NCBI GenBank assembly: GCA_032358165.1
Contig: JAALGY010000019.1
Coordinates: forward strand, 372,001-436,000
From: Diplosphaera chodatii
Taxonomy: Eukaryota; Chlorophyta; Trebouxiophyceae; Prasiolales; Stichococcaceae
Length of the DNA: 64,000 nucleotides
Direction of reading: 5' to 3'
The notes under the pieces were generated by a model, which searched no databases, was not told where the DNA came from, and saw only the letters and a program-made list of their open reading frames with translations. This document shows positions 45,554 through 58,200 of the stretch, piece after piece; the stretch's first letter is position 1; every line of letters starts with the position of its first letter. Both the position numbers and the translations under genes were made by a program.

Positions 45554-48500
45554 ATGGTGAGCTTGCATGCAAACATGATGCAACCCTGTTGCAAGGTTGC
45601 TTTAGCATGCTGATCTCCATGCATGCTCATGTCAGGAGGTCACATGTGCTTGATCATGCAGGTTGAAGGACATCAATGCCATCGCGTCGGGCACATGCAT
45701 AGAAAACTGCTGCTGAAGAAGAAGTTTGTGGCAGCGTCGCCGAATGCCCGCTTCACAGATGGTGCGCAACAACTGAGACAACGTAATGCACGGTGCGCAT
45801 GCACACCTACACCTGGCCGCTTGCCTGGGATTATTCCCGACGGTGCTTGTGTGCATGTGCAGGCGCCGCCGCCATCAACGGCAAGCCACTGCAGCGCATC
45901 GAGGTCCACGGCAAGAACCTGTTCTATTTCTGGGGTGACGATGCGGCGCTGGCCACCGCAGACTTGAGCGGCCCGCAGCCGCCAGAGGGACTCACAGACG
46001 CGGTGATCCTGCACGGTGAGGGACAGCACTGCATATATACATGTGTGTGTGTGTTGCTCATGTGTGTCCTTCAGGCAGTCGGTCTGAAACCCATCGCTCG
46101 TTATCGAGCATGCTGGTATGCGATGCAGTGCACTTTGGCATGTCGGGGCGCTTCAACGCGGATGTGGGGCCGGCGCCGGAGGTGCGGCCCACCACCCGGC
46201 TGGCGCTGGTGAACGAGGAGCACAACCTGGTCGCACACCTGTCCGCCATGACCGTCAAGCACGGCGGCGTAGGTGATCGGCTCATCGAACCCACGGCTGA
46301 GAGCACCTCGTCCATCCCGACATCAACCAACCGACCCTAAGTTAAGTTTGACTTGGATTTTGTCACATGGTTTTAGCCTGAAAGTGCACATATGGTGTGG
46401 GCTGCAGAGTACTACTACTCCGAGCGGGCGAAGCTGGGGCACGACCCGCTGCGGGAGGACGCGGACGCCGAGGCGCTGTGGGAGCGCATCAAGGAGAGCA
46501 AGAAGCCCATCGGCGGCATCCTGATGGACCAGACGCTCATCGCCGGCGTCGGCAACATCTACCGAGCGGAGGTGAGCATTACGGAAAAGTGATGAAGGCG
46601 ACACTGGCACGAACAAGCTACCCATGCTGGACTCGTGCTGGCCAGCTGTAGAGCTGCACACTTTGCTGTGCTGGTCGTGGCAAACCTGTCGAGCCGATGA
46701 TGCATGAGCAGCATGCTGGGACATCTGCAACTTGGTGTGCTGGACATGTGGAGAGTGAGCGGCAGCCACCACCCTGCTTACGCTAGAGCAGGGCTTCAGC
46801 TGTCATGCAGCAGCGGAGCCCAGTTGAGTGTCACTAGTTGAAAGAGGGCGCCGCGCCGCGCAGATCCTGTTCAAGGCGGGCGTGCACCCCGAGGCGCCCG
46901 CCAACACGCTGGACCGGGACGCCTTCGACCGGGTGTGGCGGCACTCGGTGCTGCTGCTGCAGCGCGGCTTCAAGTCGGGCAGCATCCTGACCGTCGACCC
47001 CGAGGAGGCGCAGGAGCTGGGTGAGTCGGCACCTCATCACCCCTTCCTGTTTCTGGGGTCGCACGCCTCGCATCAGCGCTCATGTCCCGCCTTGCCCACT
47101 TTGACGCTCAGGCCACCCGGCGCTAATGTATCAATTGCTGGCAAGCCCGGCATCGGCGCTCGTGTTCATCTCACCGGCTTTGCTATTGATGCTTGCCAAA
47201 TACGGCGCCCTGCTGGATTGTTCTGATGCCCTGCTGGCGGCACCGGCAGGCGACCCCTGGAAGCGGCGCTACATCTACAACCAGGCGCTGTGCGGGCGGT
47301 GCGGGAGCAGGGTGTCCACCTGGGCGATGGCGGCGCGGACGGTGTACGCCTGCCAGACCTGCCAGCCGCTGCCAAAGGGCGCCGTCATCTCCCCCGCCCG
47401 CAGCAAGGCGCTCGCCGCCAGCACCCCCACCAGGGTATGTTTCCGATTGCACCCTTCGGCTCAATGGCTCAATACATTCTGCCAACTACACTATGCTGCA
47501 ACCTCAATCAACGAGGACAGCCCAGTCTCCGCAGACCCTCGCACCAATGTCACTGTGCTTGGTGCCAAGGTGAAGCAGTTTCGTGCTTGCAGCTCACCAC
47601 TGGGCCTGTACCCCCAGACGACATGCTGGACTGTCAGTTGAGCCATGGACTCTGCTTCCACACGCAGAAATTCCTCAGCCACTGCGCGCCGGACGACCCG
47701 ACGACCATGGCGCCGATGCAGATGAGCGTGGCGCTGCTGCGTGCCGCGCTGAAGGCGCGCGGCCTGAGGGCCACCGGCGGCAAGGCGGCGCTTGCGGCGG
47801 AGCTCACGGCGGCACGTGTTGCCGAGACAGCCCAGGAGGCAGCCGGTGGGGCCCTGCCAGGTGCGAGCTGGTCGCTAGCTGCAGGCGTCTGTGAGCGAGT
47901 GCATCAGGGACATCAGGGCATCGGGGACATCATGTTGACGGTGCGGCGGTCGTTTGCTGCTGTTGCTGTTAAGCTAGAGAGGCCTTGTGCACCTTTTGCA
48001 GCTGCGTCTGAGGATGAGGGCGCTGATGCCAAGGCGGCAGCTTCGCCACTTGGGCCAGCAACGCCCGCGCAGAAGTCGGCGGTGAGCGCACAAGCTGCAA
48101 GCACGGGGCCATGCGTGACATCGTGCACCTCTTGCAAGCGGAAAGTCAGTGCATGACGGGCAAAAGTCAGGCTGGGCTTGGGTGTGCGCACCAGGTGCGG
48201 AGGCGAGGCAAGGCCAAGGCGGCGCAGGCAGCAGATGATGCAGCGGCAGCAGCGCTCGCGCTGGAGGCGCAGCTGGAGACTGCCGGCCAGCCGGCGGCTG
48301 TGTTCGTCGAGGGAGGGCTGGCCCCTGACGATGAGGGCGCCAGCGTGGCGCAGGCGGCGCCAGCTCACCCCAGCCGCTCCCGTCGCGTGAAGGCAGAGCC
48401 CGCAGGCAGTGCCGCTGCGCCGGCTGCGAAGGCTGTGCGCCGGCGGAAGGGCGCGCAGTCTGATCTTGACGGCGGTGGCGCAGCCGCAACAGCGACAGAT

Positions 48501-48888
48501 GCCAGTGCGAGGTCAGCTGCGGCTGCTTCTGTGCAGCCCGGCACGAAGGGTGTTGGCAGGGTAGCCTCTGCAAAGGTGCGCACCTCAGCCCAGCTTCTGG
48601 ATACTTTTGTTGCATGGCGCATGTGCCGACTGGCGATACACACATGCCTTAAATCTCTGCGAGTCATCACCTATGCACTCTGTGATGTTATGGCTGGCGT
48701 TGGGCAACCAATAAACTGTCCTGGTTCCATTTCGTGCTGCCTTGCACTTGCAGGAGGCAGCCCTGGAGAAGAAGAGGGCGGGCGAGAACCGTGCAGTCGA
48801 GCATGTGGCACTTGATGATGACCCAGATGACAGCATTGAACCCGCAGCAAAGCCTGCCAAGCGCGCACGGCGCAAGCAAAAGGCTTAG
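45554..48888 (+). CDS. Fpg/Nei-family DNA glycosylase with C-terminal SAP domain
   Basis: Base-excision-repair glycosylase/AP lyase for oxidised bases. Predicted exon 1 ends directly after ATG 45554-45556. Exon 2 (45662-45761) gives VEGHQCHRVGHMHRKLLL, the Nei2-like N-terminus with Glu3 conserved but Val in place of the nucleophilic Pro2. Exons at 45863-46015 (GKNLFYFWG), 46129-46272 (VHFGMSGRF), 46408-46571 (MDQTLIAGVGNIYRAE) and 46864-47020 (ILFKAGVHPEAP, H2TH region) follow. The exon from 47250 carries the zinc finger ALCGRCGSRVSTWAM...CQTC (CxxC...CxxC). Then comes HCAPDDP and a SAP motif (MSVALLRAALKARGLRATGG) near 47720-47780, and a Lys/Arg-rich tail (AKRARRKQKA) that could be a nuclear signal. 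Junctions keep frame. Similar SAP or zinc-tail additions occur in plant and animal relatives. Confidence 0.88.
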
Positions 48889-49215
48889 GCACGGGCATTG
48901 CTCAGCTGTCATAGCACACAGATTGCAGCTGGTGTGCTGAAGTGACTCGCAAATGGCGTTGATTTGGTTATGGCATTGATTCATCTTGTATGTGCCCTCC
49001 ACGCTTCATTGTGACATGCTCGTATGGTTTTGGCACGATTCTCTCACTAGATCTGTGCTCAGTGATCAGTACGATCAATGTTGATATTGACAACCCCGCA
49101 AGTAAGCCGGCTCATCGAGTACACCTTCTGACAGATGCGTTTCCACAATAGCCTCGATAGCCACTATACATCTGCCTGCTGTGCACTGCCCTCAGTCCAT
49201 TGCACGTAGAAAGCA
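48889..49215. other. Convergent intergenic region
   Basis: About 330 AT-richer bases lie between two stops on opposite strands. It holds the two 3' UTRs; no specific element is seen. Confidence 0.5.
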
Positions 49216-52200
49216 TCAGTCTATATGCAATTCCGGCATGTGTGTCTGCAGCGTTCGGTAGCCTTGATCGAACACAAAGGGCTCTAGATTGATCTCAAAG
49301 GCTGCCACCGGAAAGGGGATGTCAAATGCCGCCAGCACCTGCCAGCATATGCAAAACAGTGTGTTACGGTACATCAACTCACACCTTGCTGCACACCCAC
49401 ACGTGCCATCTTCAGTCTGACATATGCACACTATATGCATGTGATGACGGGCAGCAACTTGGCATTCACCTCTGGGTGAATAATGCCGAAGTGCCCAATT
49501 GGCTGGTCTTTCGCGAGGATCGTTGCCTGTCGCCCCTGACCAGAGGGTACCAACGATTGATATGCAGCTTGACGGCTGGAAGCATATTGCAACTACGATT
49601 TCACCAGCGAAGACAATCACAACGGCTTCAAGCAGGTACTCACTGGGAAGAAGGTGGAGTCGTCGCTGGGTCGCCAGGTATAGAAACCGCCAAACTTGGT
49701 CTCCTGTGCGGCCGACTCCCCCTTGGCACTGTCTGCAGACAGGAGCAGTGAAGCGTGACCCGGTTGCGCAATCTCACACAACCTCGTATCTGTCGGGTCT
49801 ACCCTTCAGGATAACCCCCAGACCGCTGCCAATAATTCTTCGAGTGGTAGGTGCCGATGACGACACATGCTGTCTACTGATGGCGCAGCGGGATCCAGCA
49901 GCGCACCCTGACCAGGCAGGCGGACTGGCACGCCCAGCACCTCCATCACACGGTTCAGCAGCCCGTGGATGATCTCAAAGGTTGAGGCGTTGGAGCAGCA
50001 GACCGCCACCAAACGGCGCTCATTGCGTGCGCCCTGCAGCAACACACAGGTAGCCTTTAGGTGCCCCGTGCTTGGAGACATCACATGTCTTGTTGTCGTG
50101 GTTGCACATCAGATGCAGCTGCACAGCAAGCATCGTCTTCGGTTGCTGGGTAGGCGGGCAAGTCCCTGCAGACTTGAGAGTAGCGTGCAATGCTCACGCA
50201 CTGTCTCTGTGGCGCTGTCCAACAGCACGACGTCCGAGATGTCGAACAACTGGATGGGGATGGGGCTGTCCTTGTTTGCACCCAGCGTCTTCAGTGCGCC
50301 TGTCACGACGAGTACATTATGGTCAGTCATTGGCTGACAAGCTGCCGTAGGCAGCCCAATATGTCGCAGTTGAGCAATGTCTGGAACACCCTCCTGCAAG
50401 TGCCATTTCTGCACATGTTGGAGGGTACCCAGGACTGGCTGCACAACATGGACATCAGAAGACATCCCGTCACGGGTGGGCTACGGACCTGGCAGCAGGC
50501 TGGTGCGGCAGACCTCGAACTCTGCCGTGGCGGGGTTGCCAATGCCCACCGCTGATGCGCCGTCATCCTTCTTCCGGAGCGCAGCAAAGTTCTCGGCACG
50601 CGAGAGCAGCGCCCATGTGAGGATCTCTGTGTACCTGTAGAGCAGTGTAACCTCCACGCTTGGCACTACACAGGTGGAACACGATGGACACACCAGTTGT
50701 GCACATGCTGCATGATGCGCTGTAGCAGCAAATGTTGGACTCCTTAGTCGAGTGTCCCAACCGAACCAGCATGCGGTGCGCACCCTGCTGATGCCAGCTC
50801 CCCCCGGAGCAGCTCTGTCAATTGGTTCAGCGGCAGCTCGCGGCCGATGGTGACTGCCTGAGGTATTGTCCGCGCAATGTTGTTGTAGCCATACGCAATG
50901 GCCACGTCCTGCACACCAATTGCTTCCAGGCTCAGCATGAAGGGGCCATGGTGCAGGGGAGCAAGCTGCACGCATGGCGTATCAATACTCGGTACAGGGT
51001 GCCGCTCTGCTTGATGAATCAAGAAGCGTGTTAGCCTGCAGGTCAAAGCGGGCAGACGGAAGTGGCAGAGCCGTCTGCTGCACCTCTGCCACGTCGCAGG
51101 CGTGCAGCACATCGCTGCGTGTTGGCGGCACGGACACTCGCACCACGCTGCCGTCGCCCACCACCTCGCCCGCCAGCGCCATGCGCGACAGCAGCTCCGC
51201 CACCTGCACGGTTGCGCGACACGAAATTGAGCTTCATCTGAGGATGCTGAGATGCTACAAGCACAGAGCGCTGTGCAGAGTGGAAATATAAACCACAGGC
51301 AGTTGGCGAGCATGTGTGAGGTGCAACGCCCAAGAGCCAAGCCTCATTGGCAAGCTTGGAACGCTTCGTCGCCATTGGCGAGTGCGCACCTGCGCTGCGG
51401 GCAGTTGCGTACCCAGGCTGCTGTTGACGGCGTCCACTCGCACCTCCATCTCCCGTGAGCTGAGGTCTGGGTACACTGCAGATGCAGAGCACCCACCAGG
51501 GGTCATGGAGTGCCCACTGCTGTGGCCACCGCAAGCTGCAGGCATTGTCCAGGCGCATCTGCAATGCTGCTACATGGCCTGCGGCGCTGGGCAGCAGCCC
51601 CAAGCTGCGCACATGTGGACTGCCCAAATGCGTCGACCACCTCCACAGGCTCTGTCACGAAGGGCTTGCTGCAGTACTCCGAAAACATTGCGCACAGCGT
51701 GTTCAGCACCACCTGCAGGGCCGACGGAACGGTCGCAACAGCTGTCAGGGTGTTACACTGCCGAGGACTGTACTGTTGCTGAGACTGGACATTGGCTCGC
51801 TGACCTTTGCCTTTGTCAGATCGGTAGCCGTCGCCTCGATGAACACATCCTTTGTGTTCAACGTGATCTGCAGCAGCACACCAGTTGTACAGTCAAGGGA
51901 CAGCCTTCTGCTGAAACTCTGTGCGTCAAAGCGACAAGCACCATAAGAGCACTAGTCCCCACACAGTGCTCTGCACACCTGTGAGTGCCGGCTGTTGATG
52001 ATGGGTGGCAGCGACATCAGGGTCCGCTCTGAATCATACACCACTGGGAACACCAGCGAGTCGCGGATGATGGGCACAAAGCGCCGCAGCTGCTGGTCGT
52101 TCGCCAGATAGTGCTGCATGCAGGCAAGAGAAGACATCGCGTAGCCGACTTGCAATATGTGACGCTAAAGGTGGCAGACTGGAGTTGCCAGAGGCTGCTG

Positions 52201-53477
52201 CAGCTCCTAGCATCCAGCTGCACACAGCAGAACCTTGCAGGTGTTGCAGCAAACCCAGTGGGCTTTAACTACGCCCACTATGCAGAAACACAGGCCTGCA
52301 GCTGCCATCACAGGCGACAGGCTGCCAAAGGGAGCATGCATCGAGGCAGCAACACAGCGCTCGTTGCGCGGCCATGGTTTGTGAGACTCACGTCCAGCAG
52401 CTGATCCGCCCGGAACTCGGTCTCCTGCTTCAGGGGCACAAAGGAGATGGCGGCGGGCGGCAGCGCCTCATATGTGAAGGGTGGCTTGACCGTCGCCAGG
52501 TCGTGTGTGCCAACAGACACAAGGCTGCGCTGCCGGCACAGGTTCTGGTGCAGCTTGTCCTGCAGGAACCGTGCACAGGGTTCAGGGCGCCTGGTCGGCG
52601 GTGGCAACATAGCCAATGGTGTGGCGCTAGGCCCTGGGGTGCATGTAATGCTCAGAGCAGTGCAGGCGAGCACCTGCAGGTCGATGAACGACTTGTAGCG
52701 TGTGGCGTCAAAGGTGACACCTCGCAGCACGGCCGCCACAACAAAGGGGCGCACCAGCGCAGTCTCCGGTTTGACCTGGACATCACATGCGATGCAATGC
52801 CGACTCGTGCAGCACGGTCAGGACGCAAACTGCGAGGCAAACGTGTCAGACACCCAACGCAATCACACGCTGCGTGCTGTGAGGATCACATGCTCTGATT
52901 TTCAGAATAGGTTGTCAATTGCTGCACCGTTAGGCGCAGCGGCTGCCGCCCAGACATATCCGGCAGGCTGTACTGGATGTCGCGCTGGCGCCCGTTGAAG
53001 ATGTTGAGCGCACGCGCAATGCCCTCCAGACAAAGCATGTCGTAGCGGTTGGCTGGGATGTCGATCTTATACAGCACCTCATCCTCTGCCTCTGTTGCCG
53101 CTGCCTGGCTGCCCTGGTGCTCCTTACGGAGGATCTCCTTCTCTGACGTCTGCACGGCCAGGTGCGACATGCGTTGGTGGACAGAGTCTTATCCTGTGGT
53201 GGTCAATGGCAACAACCGTCAACATCGGCAATCATGGCGGTATGCACTCACCACATCGTCAAGTTCGATGCCGTATGCAAAGCACAGGTCCTGGAACTCA
53301 TCGTCAGCTGCGGATCATAACAAGCACGTTACGAGATGCCGGAAAGAGTTAAGCGATCACCACCTTGCACACAGCATGAGCGGCGGCGACTTGCAAGACG
53401 AGGTCTGCGCAGAGCTTACTGTATGTGCGGCCGAGCGCAGCGAACAACTTGTCACGGCCAACAGGGACCACCGGCAT
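49216..53477 (-). CDS. Phenylalanyl-tRNA synthetase beta subunit, cytosolic
   Basis: Subunit of the alpha2-beta2 enzyme that charges tRNA-Phe; beta carries the B3/4 editing, B5 and catalytic-like domains. Exon 1 (53420-53477) begins [19 protein letters not shown] and splices in phase to exon 2 (53252-53307), [17 protein letters not shown], then [17 protein letters not shown], as in eukaryotic beta chains. Further exons: [20 protein letters not shown] (about 52930-53090), [20 protein letters not shown] (about 52400-52480), the B5 segment [20 protein letters not shown] (about 51080-51150) and [19 protein letters not shown] (about 50840-50900). The catalytic-like fold follows with [54 protein letters not shown], and [18 protein letters not shown] (about 49915-49985). 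The end is [18 protein letters not shown]...MPELHID, stop TGA 49216-49218. No organelle presequence is visible. Confidence 0.94.
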
Positions 53478-54006
53478 CGTGATCCGCCGTCAAAGCCGTG
53501 GCTGCGGATCTGGCAGCTCAGCTCAGTTGCTGTTGATCCTAGACTGGATGCGCTTTTCAGCTGAAAATCACAGGTAGCTGCAAGAGAGTCCAAGGATCGC
53601 TGCCAATGTTGGTAGCGGGCGCAGATGCAGCACGACCGCGCTTAAAGGCTGAGCTGTCTGTGTGCCGAGTTCTCGCCGGGTGCGCCGTGCGCAGCAGCCG
53701 CTCTATGTGAGTTGTGGGATGTCAGATTGAGTGGCGCAGCACGACTCTTGCGCTCCAAGCTCAACGACAGTGAGAGGGTGCACCGACGGACATGTCTGAT
53801 GGAACTCACAGGCTCACGGGTGCCATGCCATGCCTTACACTTCGCTGGAGGGGGGCTGCCAACCCCCGCACCTGCTTCAAACCCCTGCGCCGGCCTCAGT
53901 TAGGGTCTAGCGAACGCCGCTTTGGCAGCAGCAAGCGCAAGGAGTCTGCCTCTTTTGGCCGCATACAGCCCCTGGCGGCGGCGTGCGTGGGTTGCCAGCT
54001 GCCAAC
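53478..54006. promoter_or_regulatory. Divergent promoter region, PheRS beta / eS1
   Basis: About 530 bp separate the start codons of two translation genes pointing away from each other. The right end next to eS1 should hold the eS1 5' UTR, possibly with an intron (no firm splice pair identified). No TATA box is clear. Confidence 0.5.
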
Positions 54007-54810
54007 ATGGCGGTCGGCAAGAACAAGCGCATGTCAAAGGGCAAGAAGGGTGGCAAGAAGAAGATTGTGGACCCCTTCTCAAAGAAGGACTGGTATGACA
54101 TCAAGGCGCCCAGCGCGTTCACTGTCCGCAACGTGGGCAAGACGCTGGTCACCCGCACAGCCGGCACAAAGATTGCCTCGGATGGCCTGAAGGGCCGCGT
54201 GTTCGAGTGCAACCTGGCCGACCTCCAGAACAATGAGGCGGACGCCTACAGGAAGATCCGGCTCAGGGCAGAGGATGTGCAGGGCCGCAACGTCCTGACA
54301 AACTTCTGGGGCATGGACTTCACGACCGACAAGCTGCGGTCGCTGGTGCGGAAGTGGCAGACGCTGATCGAGGCGCACGTGGATGTGAAGACCACAGACG
54401 GCTACCTGCTGCGGCTGTTTTGCATCTCCTTCACCATGAAGCGGCCTGGCCAGATCAAGAAGACCTGCTATGCGCAGACCAGCCAGATCCGCTCCATCCG
54501 CAAGAAGATGGTGGAGATCATGCAGCGGGAGGCGTCGTCGTGCGACCTGAAGGAGCTGGTGGGCAAGTTCATCCCGGAGTCCATCGGCAAGGACATCGAG
54601 AAGGCGTGCCAGGGCATCTACCCGCTGCAGAACACCTTTGTGCGGAAGGTGAAGGTGCTGCGCTCCCCCAAGTTCGACGTGACCAAGCTGATGGAGGTGC
54701 ACGGCGACTACACCGAGGAGGTGGGCCAGACAATTGACCGCCCTGCGGAGGACGCGCCAGCAGCTGATGATGCGGAGATGGCGACCGAGGAGGAGGCGGC
54801 GGCGGCATAA
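54007..54810 (+). CDS. RPS3A: 40S ribosomal protein eS1 (S3a)
   Basis: Small-subunit ribosomal protein located near the mRNA exit platform. A single uninterrupted 267-codon frame with start [20 protein letters not shown], the standard eukaryotic N-terminus (an upstream in-frame ATG at 53983 is rejected because family members begin at MAVGK). Conserved segments are [96 protein letters not shown] and [12 protein letters not shown]. Length and start match plant eS1. There is no intron in the coding part while every neighbour is intron-rich, and third positions are almost all G or C, as expected of a very highly expressed gene. Confidence 0.98.
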   Translation: MAVGKNKRMSKGKKGGKKKIVDPFSKKDWYDIKAPSAFTVRNVGKTLVTRTAGTKIASDGLKGRVFECNLADLQNNEADAYRKIRLRAEDVQGRNVLTNFWGMDFTTDKLRSLVRKWQTLIEAHVDVKTTDGYLLRLFCISFTMKRPGQIKKTCYAQTSQIRSIRKKMVEIMQREASSCDLKELVGKFIPESIGKDIEKACQGIYPLQNTFVRKVKVLRSPKFDVTKLMEVHGDYTEEVGQTIDRPAEDAPAADDAEMATEEEAAAA

Positions 54811-55251
54811 GCCAAGTTGCACAGCATCGTGGTGTTGTGGCTTCAGCTTGACATGCTGTCATGTACCTGATGTCCTGTAACCACAGGCACAGACAGCACC
54901 GCTCCAAGCCTGCCTACCGTATGCCAGGTTCTGTCCAGTGGCCACCTGGATCCTGCCACCTGGGCACCTGCCCGGGATAAAACCTATGCGTCACAGGATG
55001 ACATCATCTGGATCCGAGACGTTCCAATCTGGGCAATGGCCACATGCAGCTGAACCACTCCGCACAGGACCTGTCCCGTCTCTTCCAGATCCACATTGGT
55101 AAACAGTACCGGCGTTTGCCACGCGCACAAACTGTATTGCCAGCCTCTCGAGGGGCCAGTTGCACTTTTGCTTGGCCGTTGTGGGGTGGATCTGCAGCGC
55201 TGGATACCCTCATTGTGTGCTTGAAGGCGCTCTAGTCCTGTCACAGCAGCC
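54811..55251. other. Intergenic, eS1 to bZIP
   Basis: About 440 bp with the eS1 3' UTR and bZIP promoter. No further feature is seen apart from the TGTAA listed separately. Confidence 0.5.
54876..54880 (+). terminator. RPS3A: TGTAA poly(A)-signal candidate of RPS3A
   Basis: TGTAA lies about 65 bases after the RPS3A stop codon, the normal place for the chlorophyte polyadenylation signal. Confidence 0.6.
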
Positions 55252-58200
55252 ATGGCGCCGCCGGGGAGAAAGCGGCAGGCTGACGCCAACATGGATAATT
55301 TCAATTACCTTCGCATGCCAGGCAGTGAGGAGCCCATAGAGTACATTCCTGTTGATGACTTCTTCGACCAGGTGATGACCAGTGATTGTGCGCTGCAGAT
55401 CGTCATGATGGCCTTGCTCGGCCACTGCATCCAAGCTGTTCAATAGTGTCAGCGGCAGAGCAACTCCTGCTGTTTGTTCTGATGTCTTGCCTCTCCGGCC
55501 GATGATCGCAGTATCTGGAGCTGCTGAACTTCGCCGAGGATGGTGAGCCGTCGCCAGGCATGGCCAAGGGTGCACGCGTGGAGGCCAAACAGCTACCTGG
55601 TGCGCCTATCATGCAGCGGACGGTGTGATGCTGCTGCTCACGCCCTCCTGTGGCAGACAACACGCTGAAGCTACGGCACTCCAGCTGCTCCACGGCCGTG
55701 AGCTGACCAGCCGACTTCTGAGAGCGTGCGTGCAGAACGCGACCACTCTGGAGGAGACACGGGGCCCAGCACAGACAGCGGCAGCGGCACCGTGTATGGG
55801 ATCTCACCTCCGATCTCAGCCAACAACGGCGGGCAGGGTTACACCACGCTCGCTGGCGGGGCGCCGACGACGCCCATCACCCCGATGTCCCGCTCAGAGT
55901 CGGATGCCACGTACACCTCCTCGCCACCCAGGCAAACAGCACCGCACCCCCCGGCAAGCATGCCCATCACCTCAGGCGCTGCGCCGGTCACCAGCGGCAC
56001 ACTGGTGAGGAGCGCTCTTCTATGGCACAGAGAATCCCCTGCTTGTGACAGAAAACATCGACGTCCGATGGCAGGCTCAAGCCCTAACTCGCCCACTGCC
56101 CATGCATGCAGGCACCGGGAGCGCCGGCAGGTGGACCGCCGGTGATCAGCAGCGGCTCAGCTGTCATCAGCGGCATGCCAGACCAGCTGCAGGATCGCAA
56201 TGGTGAGCAGAACTCAGACGGCAAAAGCATCCGCTCATCGGAGCACACAGTCCGGTACTGACAGGGAGCATCTGATCATGCAGTGCCGCAGCCGAAGCAG
56301 CGGAGGCGGCGGGTGCGGGACGAACGCCAGCAGATGCTGAACAAGCTGGCGCAGATCCGCTACAGGTGAGTGCCTGCCTGCTGCTACCGTCGCAACCAGA
56401 GGGGCCCTACCAAATGAGGTGTTTCACTCTGTGCTGATGTCCTAAACCTACTACTGCATTGCACATCATCTCATGTGACGCTGTTCTCCCTTGCAGGGAG
56501 CGAAAGCGGTCCAGGGTGGACACGCTGGAGGGTGATATCTCTGCTCTCGAGGGACAGATTGCAGACCTGCGGGTGCGCCAGGCTGAAAACGCTGATCTTG
56601 AGCAGCAAAACAGGTGCGTGCTAGAGGACAGTTTGTCTACCAACACACATGACATATAATGATCACCACACTGCTATGCCGACCATGCACTAACATGTCA
56701 AGATGTGAGGAACTAGGGCACAAACATATGCAACGACAGTTTCAGATTGCATACGTGAGCAGTTGCAAAACAACCCATGTGGCTGCCCGAGCAGAGCGCT
56801 GGCGGCTCAGATCGAACAGAAGGAGTCCGCAATTGCGGAGGCCCAGCACAATGGTGTCAAGCTGCCGCAGCCGCTGCCAGGCACGGCAGAGTCTGCACGC
56901 GGCGGCCTGCCCAAAGACACGCCAGAGGACCTGGATCGACTGGTCAAGGAGTGGCTTGACAAGGTGCTGCACCTGACTTAATGCATCTAAGACGGGCGTT
57001 CCCATGAGTCCAATGCACGACATGCACTGCTGCCAGAAGCTGGCCCATTTTGGCAGCTGCTAGACATGGTTGAAGATGAGGTGGAGGTAGTACATGTGAT
57101 GTTAGGACTGAGATGTCAGGCATTGCACCTGGGTATGGGTGTGAAACAAATCCCCGTCAGCCTTGAGCCAACATGGTCGCATGCTGTTGTGGCCTGCAGT
57201 CAGCGGAAATCATCAGGTTGGTCGATCTCATCGGCCTGGGTGAGGGCAACAAGAAGCCGCTGGGGCGGCTGAAGAACGACCTGAAGCGCTCTGTGAGCAG
57301 GACATTCTCGTCCAAGACCCGTGAAATCCTAAAGGACGTCGAGCCGCGGCTGTCGGTGTGCAGTTCGTCAAACCCTGACAGCGCCCCCTGCTGTCACCTG
57401 TGCAGACCTGAGCATATGCCCGTCATTCCTTGCACGACAGCTATAATACAGTGTGTAAGCACAATACAGTGTATCAGTGCATATGCAGCTGAGCGTCTTC
57501 CATTGCTCTCGCCTGCAGGAGATGGTCAACGATGTGACGACGCTGTGCATCAGGGTGATGCGTCTGCAGGGCGCCCAGGTGGAGCAGCTCATGACCGCAG
57601 ACTACGACATGTGCGCCCTCCTGCCAGTTGCTGCGGCACCTCTCCAATTGGTTGATTATCCAGATACACCTCTATGCACTGAGGTGCCCCATCACAACTG
57701 GTGGAGTCCGACATGCATTTATGCTCACAGCATGTTGCAGCCCAATGCTGATGACCTGGCCGACACCTTGATGGTCCGAGGATGGACATCTTCTGATGTC
57801 ATGCCTGCACTGCTGCAGGGTGTGCTCGATGGGTGGCTGGAAGGAGGAGGGGAAGTGGCTGAAGGCGGCGCGCGAGCTGGACTTCACCTCCGAGCAGCGC
57901 AAGCGCGTGCTTGCTGCCCGCGACGAGGCGCTGGGCATCCTCCACGAGTGCGTGTCTGTCAGAAGCCCCTCCTAGCCTATCGAGCAGCCTTCATTGCAAG
58001 CAGGCCTCTGCGTCACCTCTTGGCCATCACTGTGAGGACTCTGTCATCTGGGTGCGTTTTCAGGTTGTACGGGCAGCGGCAGGCGCTCAACGCACAGGTG
58101 CTGCATGGCATGCAGCCGGGGCTGTTCAACCCAGCCGCCGGCAACGACGGTGCCACAGCTGCTGCCAAGGTGAATTTGGATGTACTGCCTGCCTGGCGCG

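Noticed and set aside
54079..54822. Long minus-strand open frame (about 247 codons) across RPS3A
   Set aside because: It is the antisense shadow of the highly G/C-third-position eS1 coding sequence; the plus-strand protein is fully conserved.
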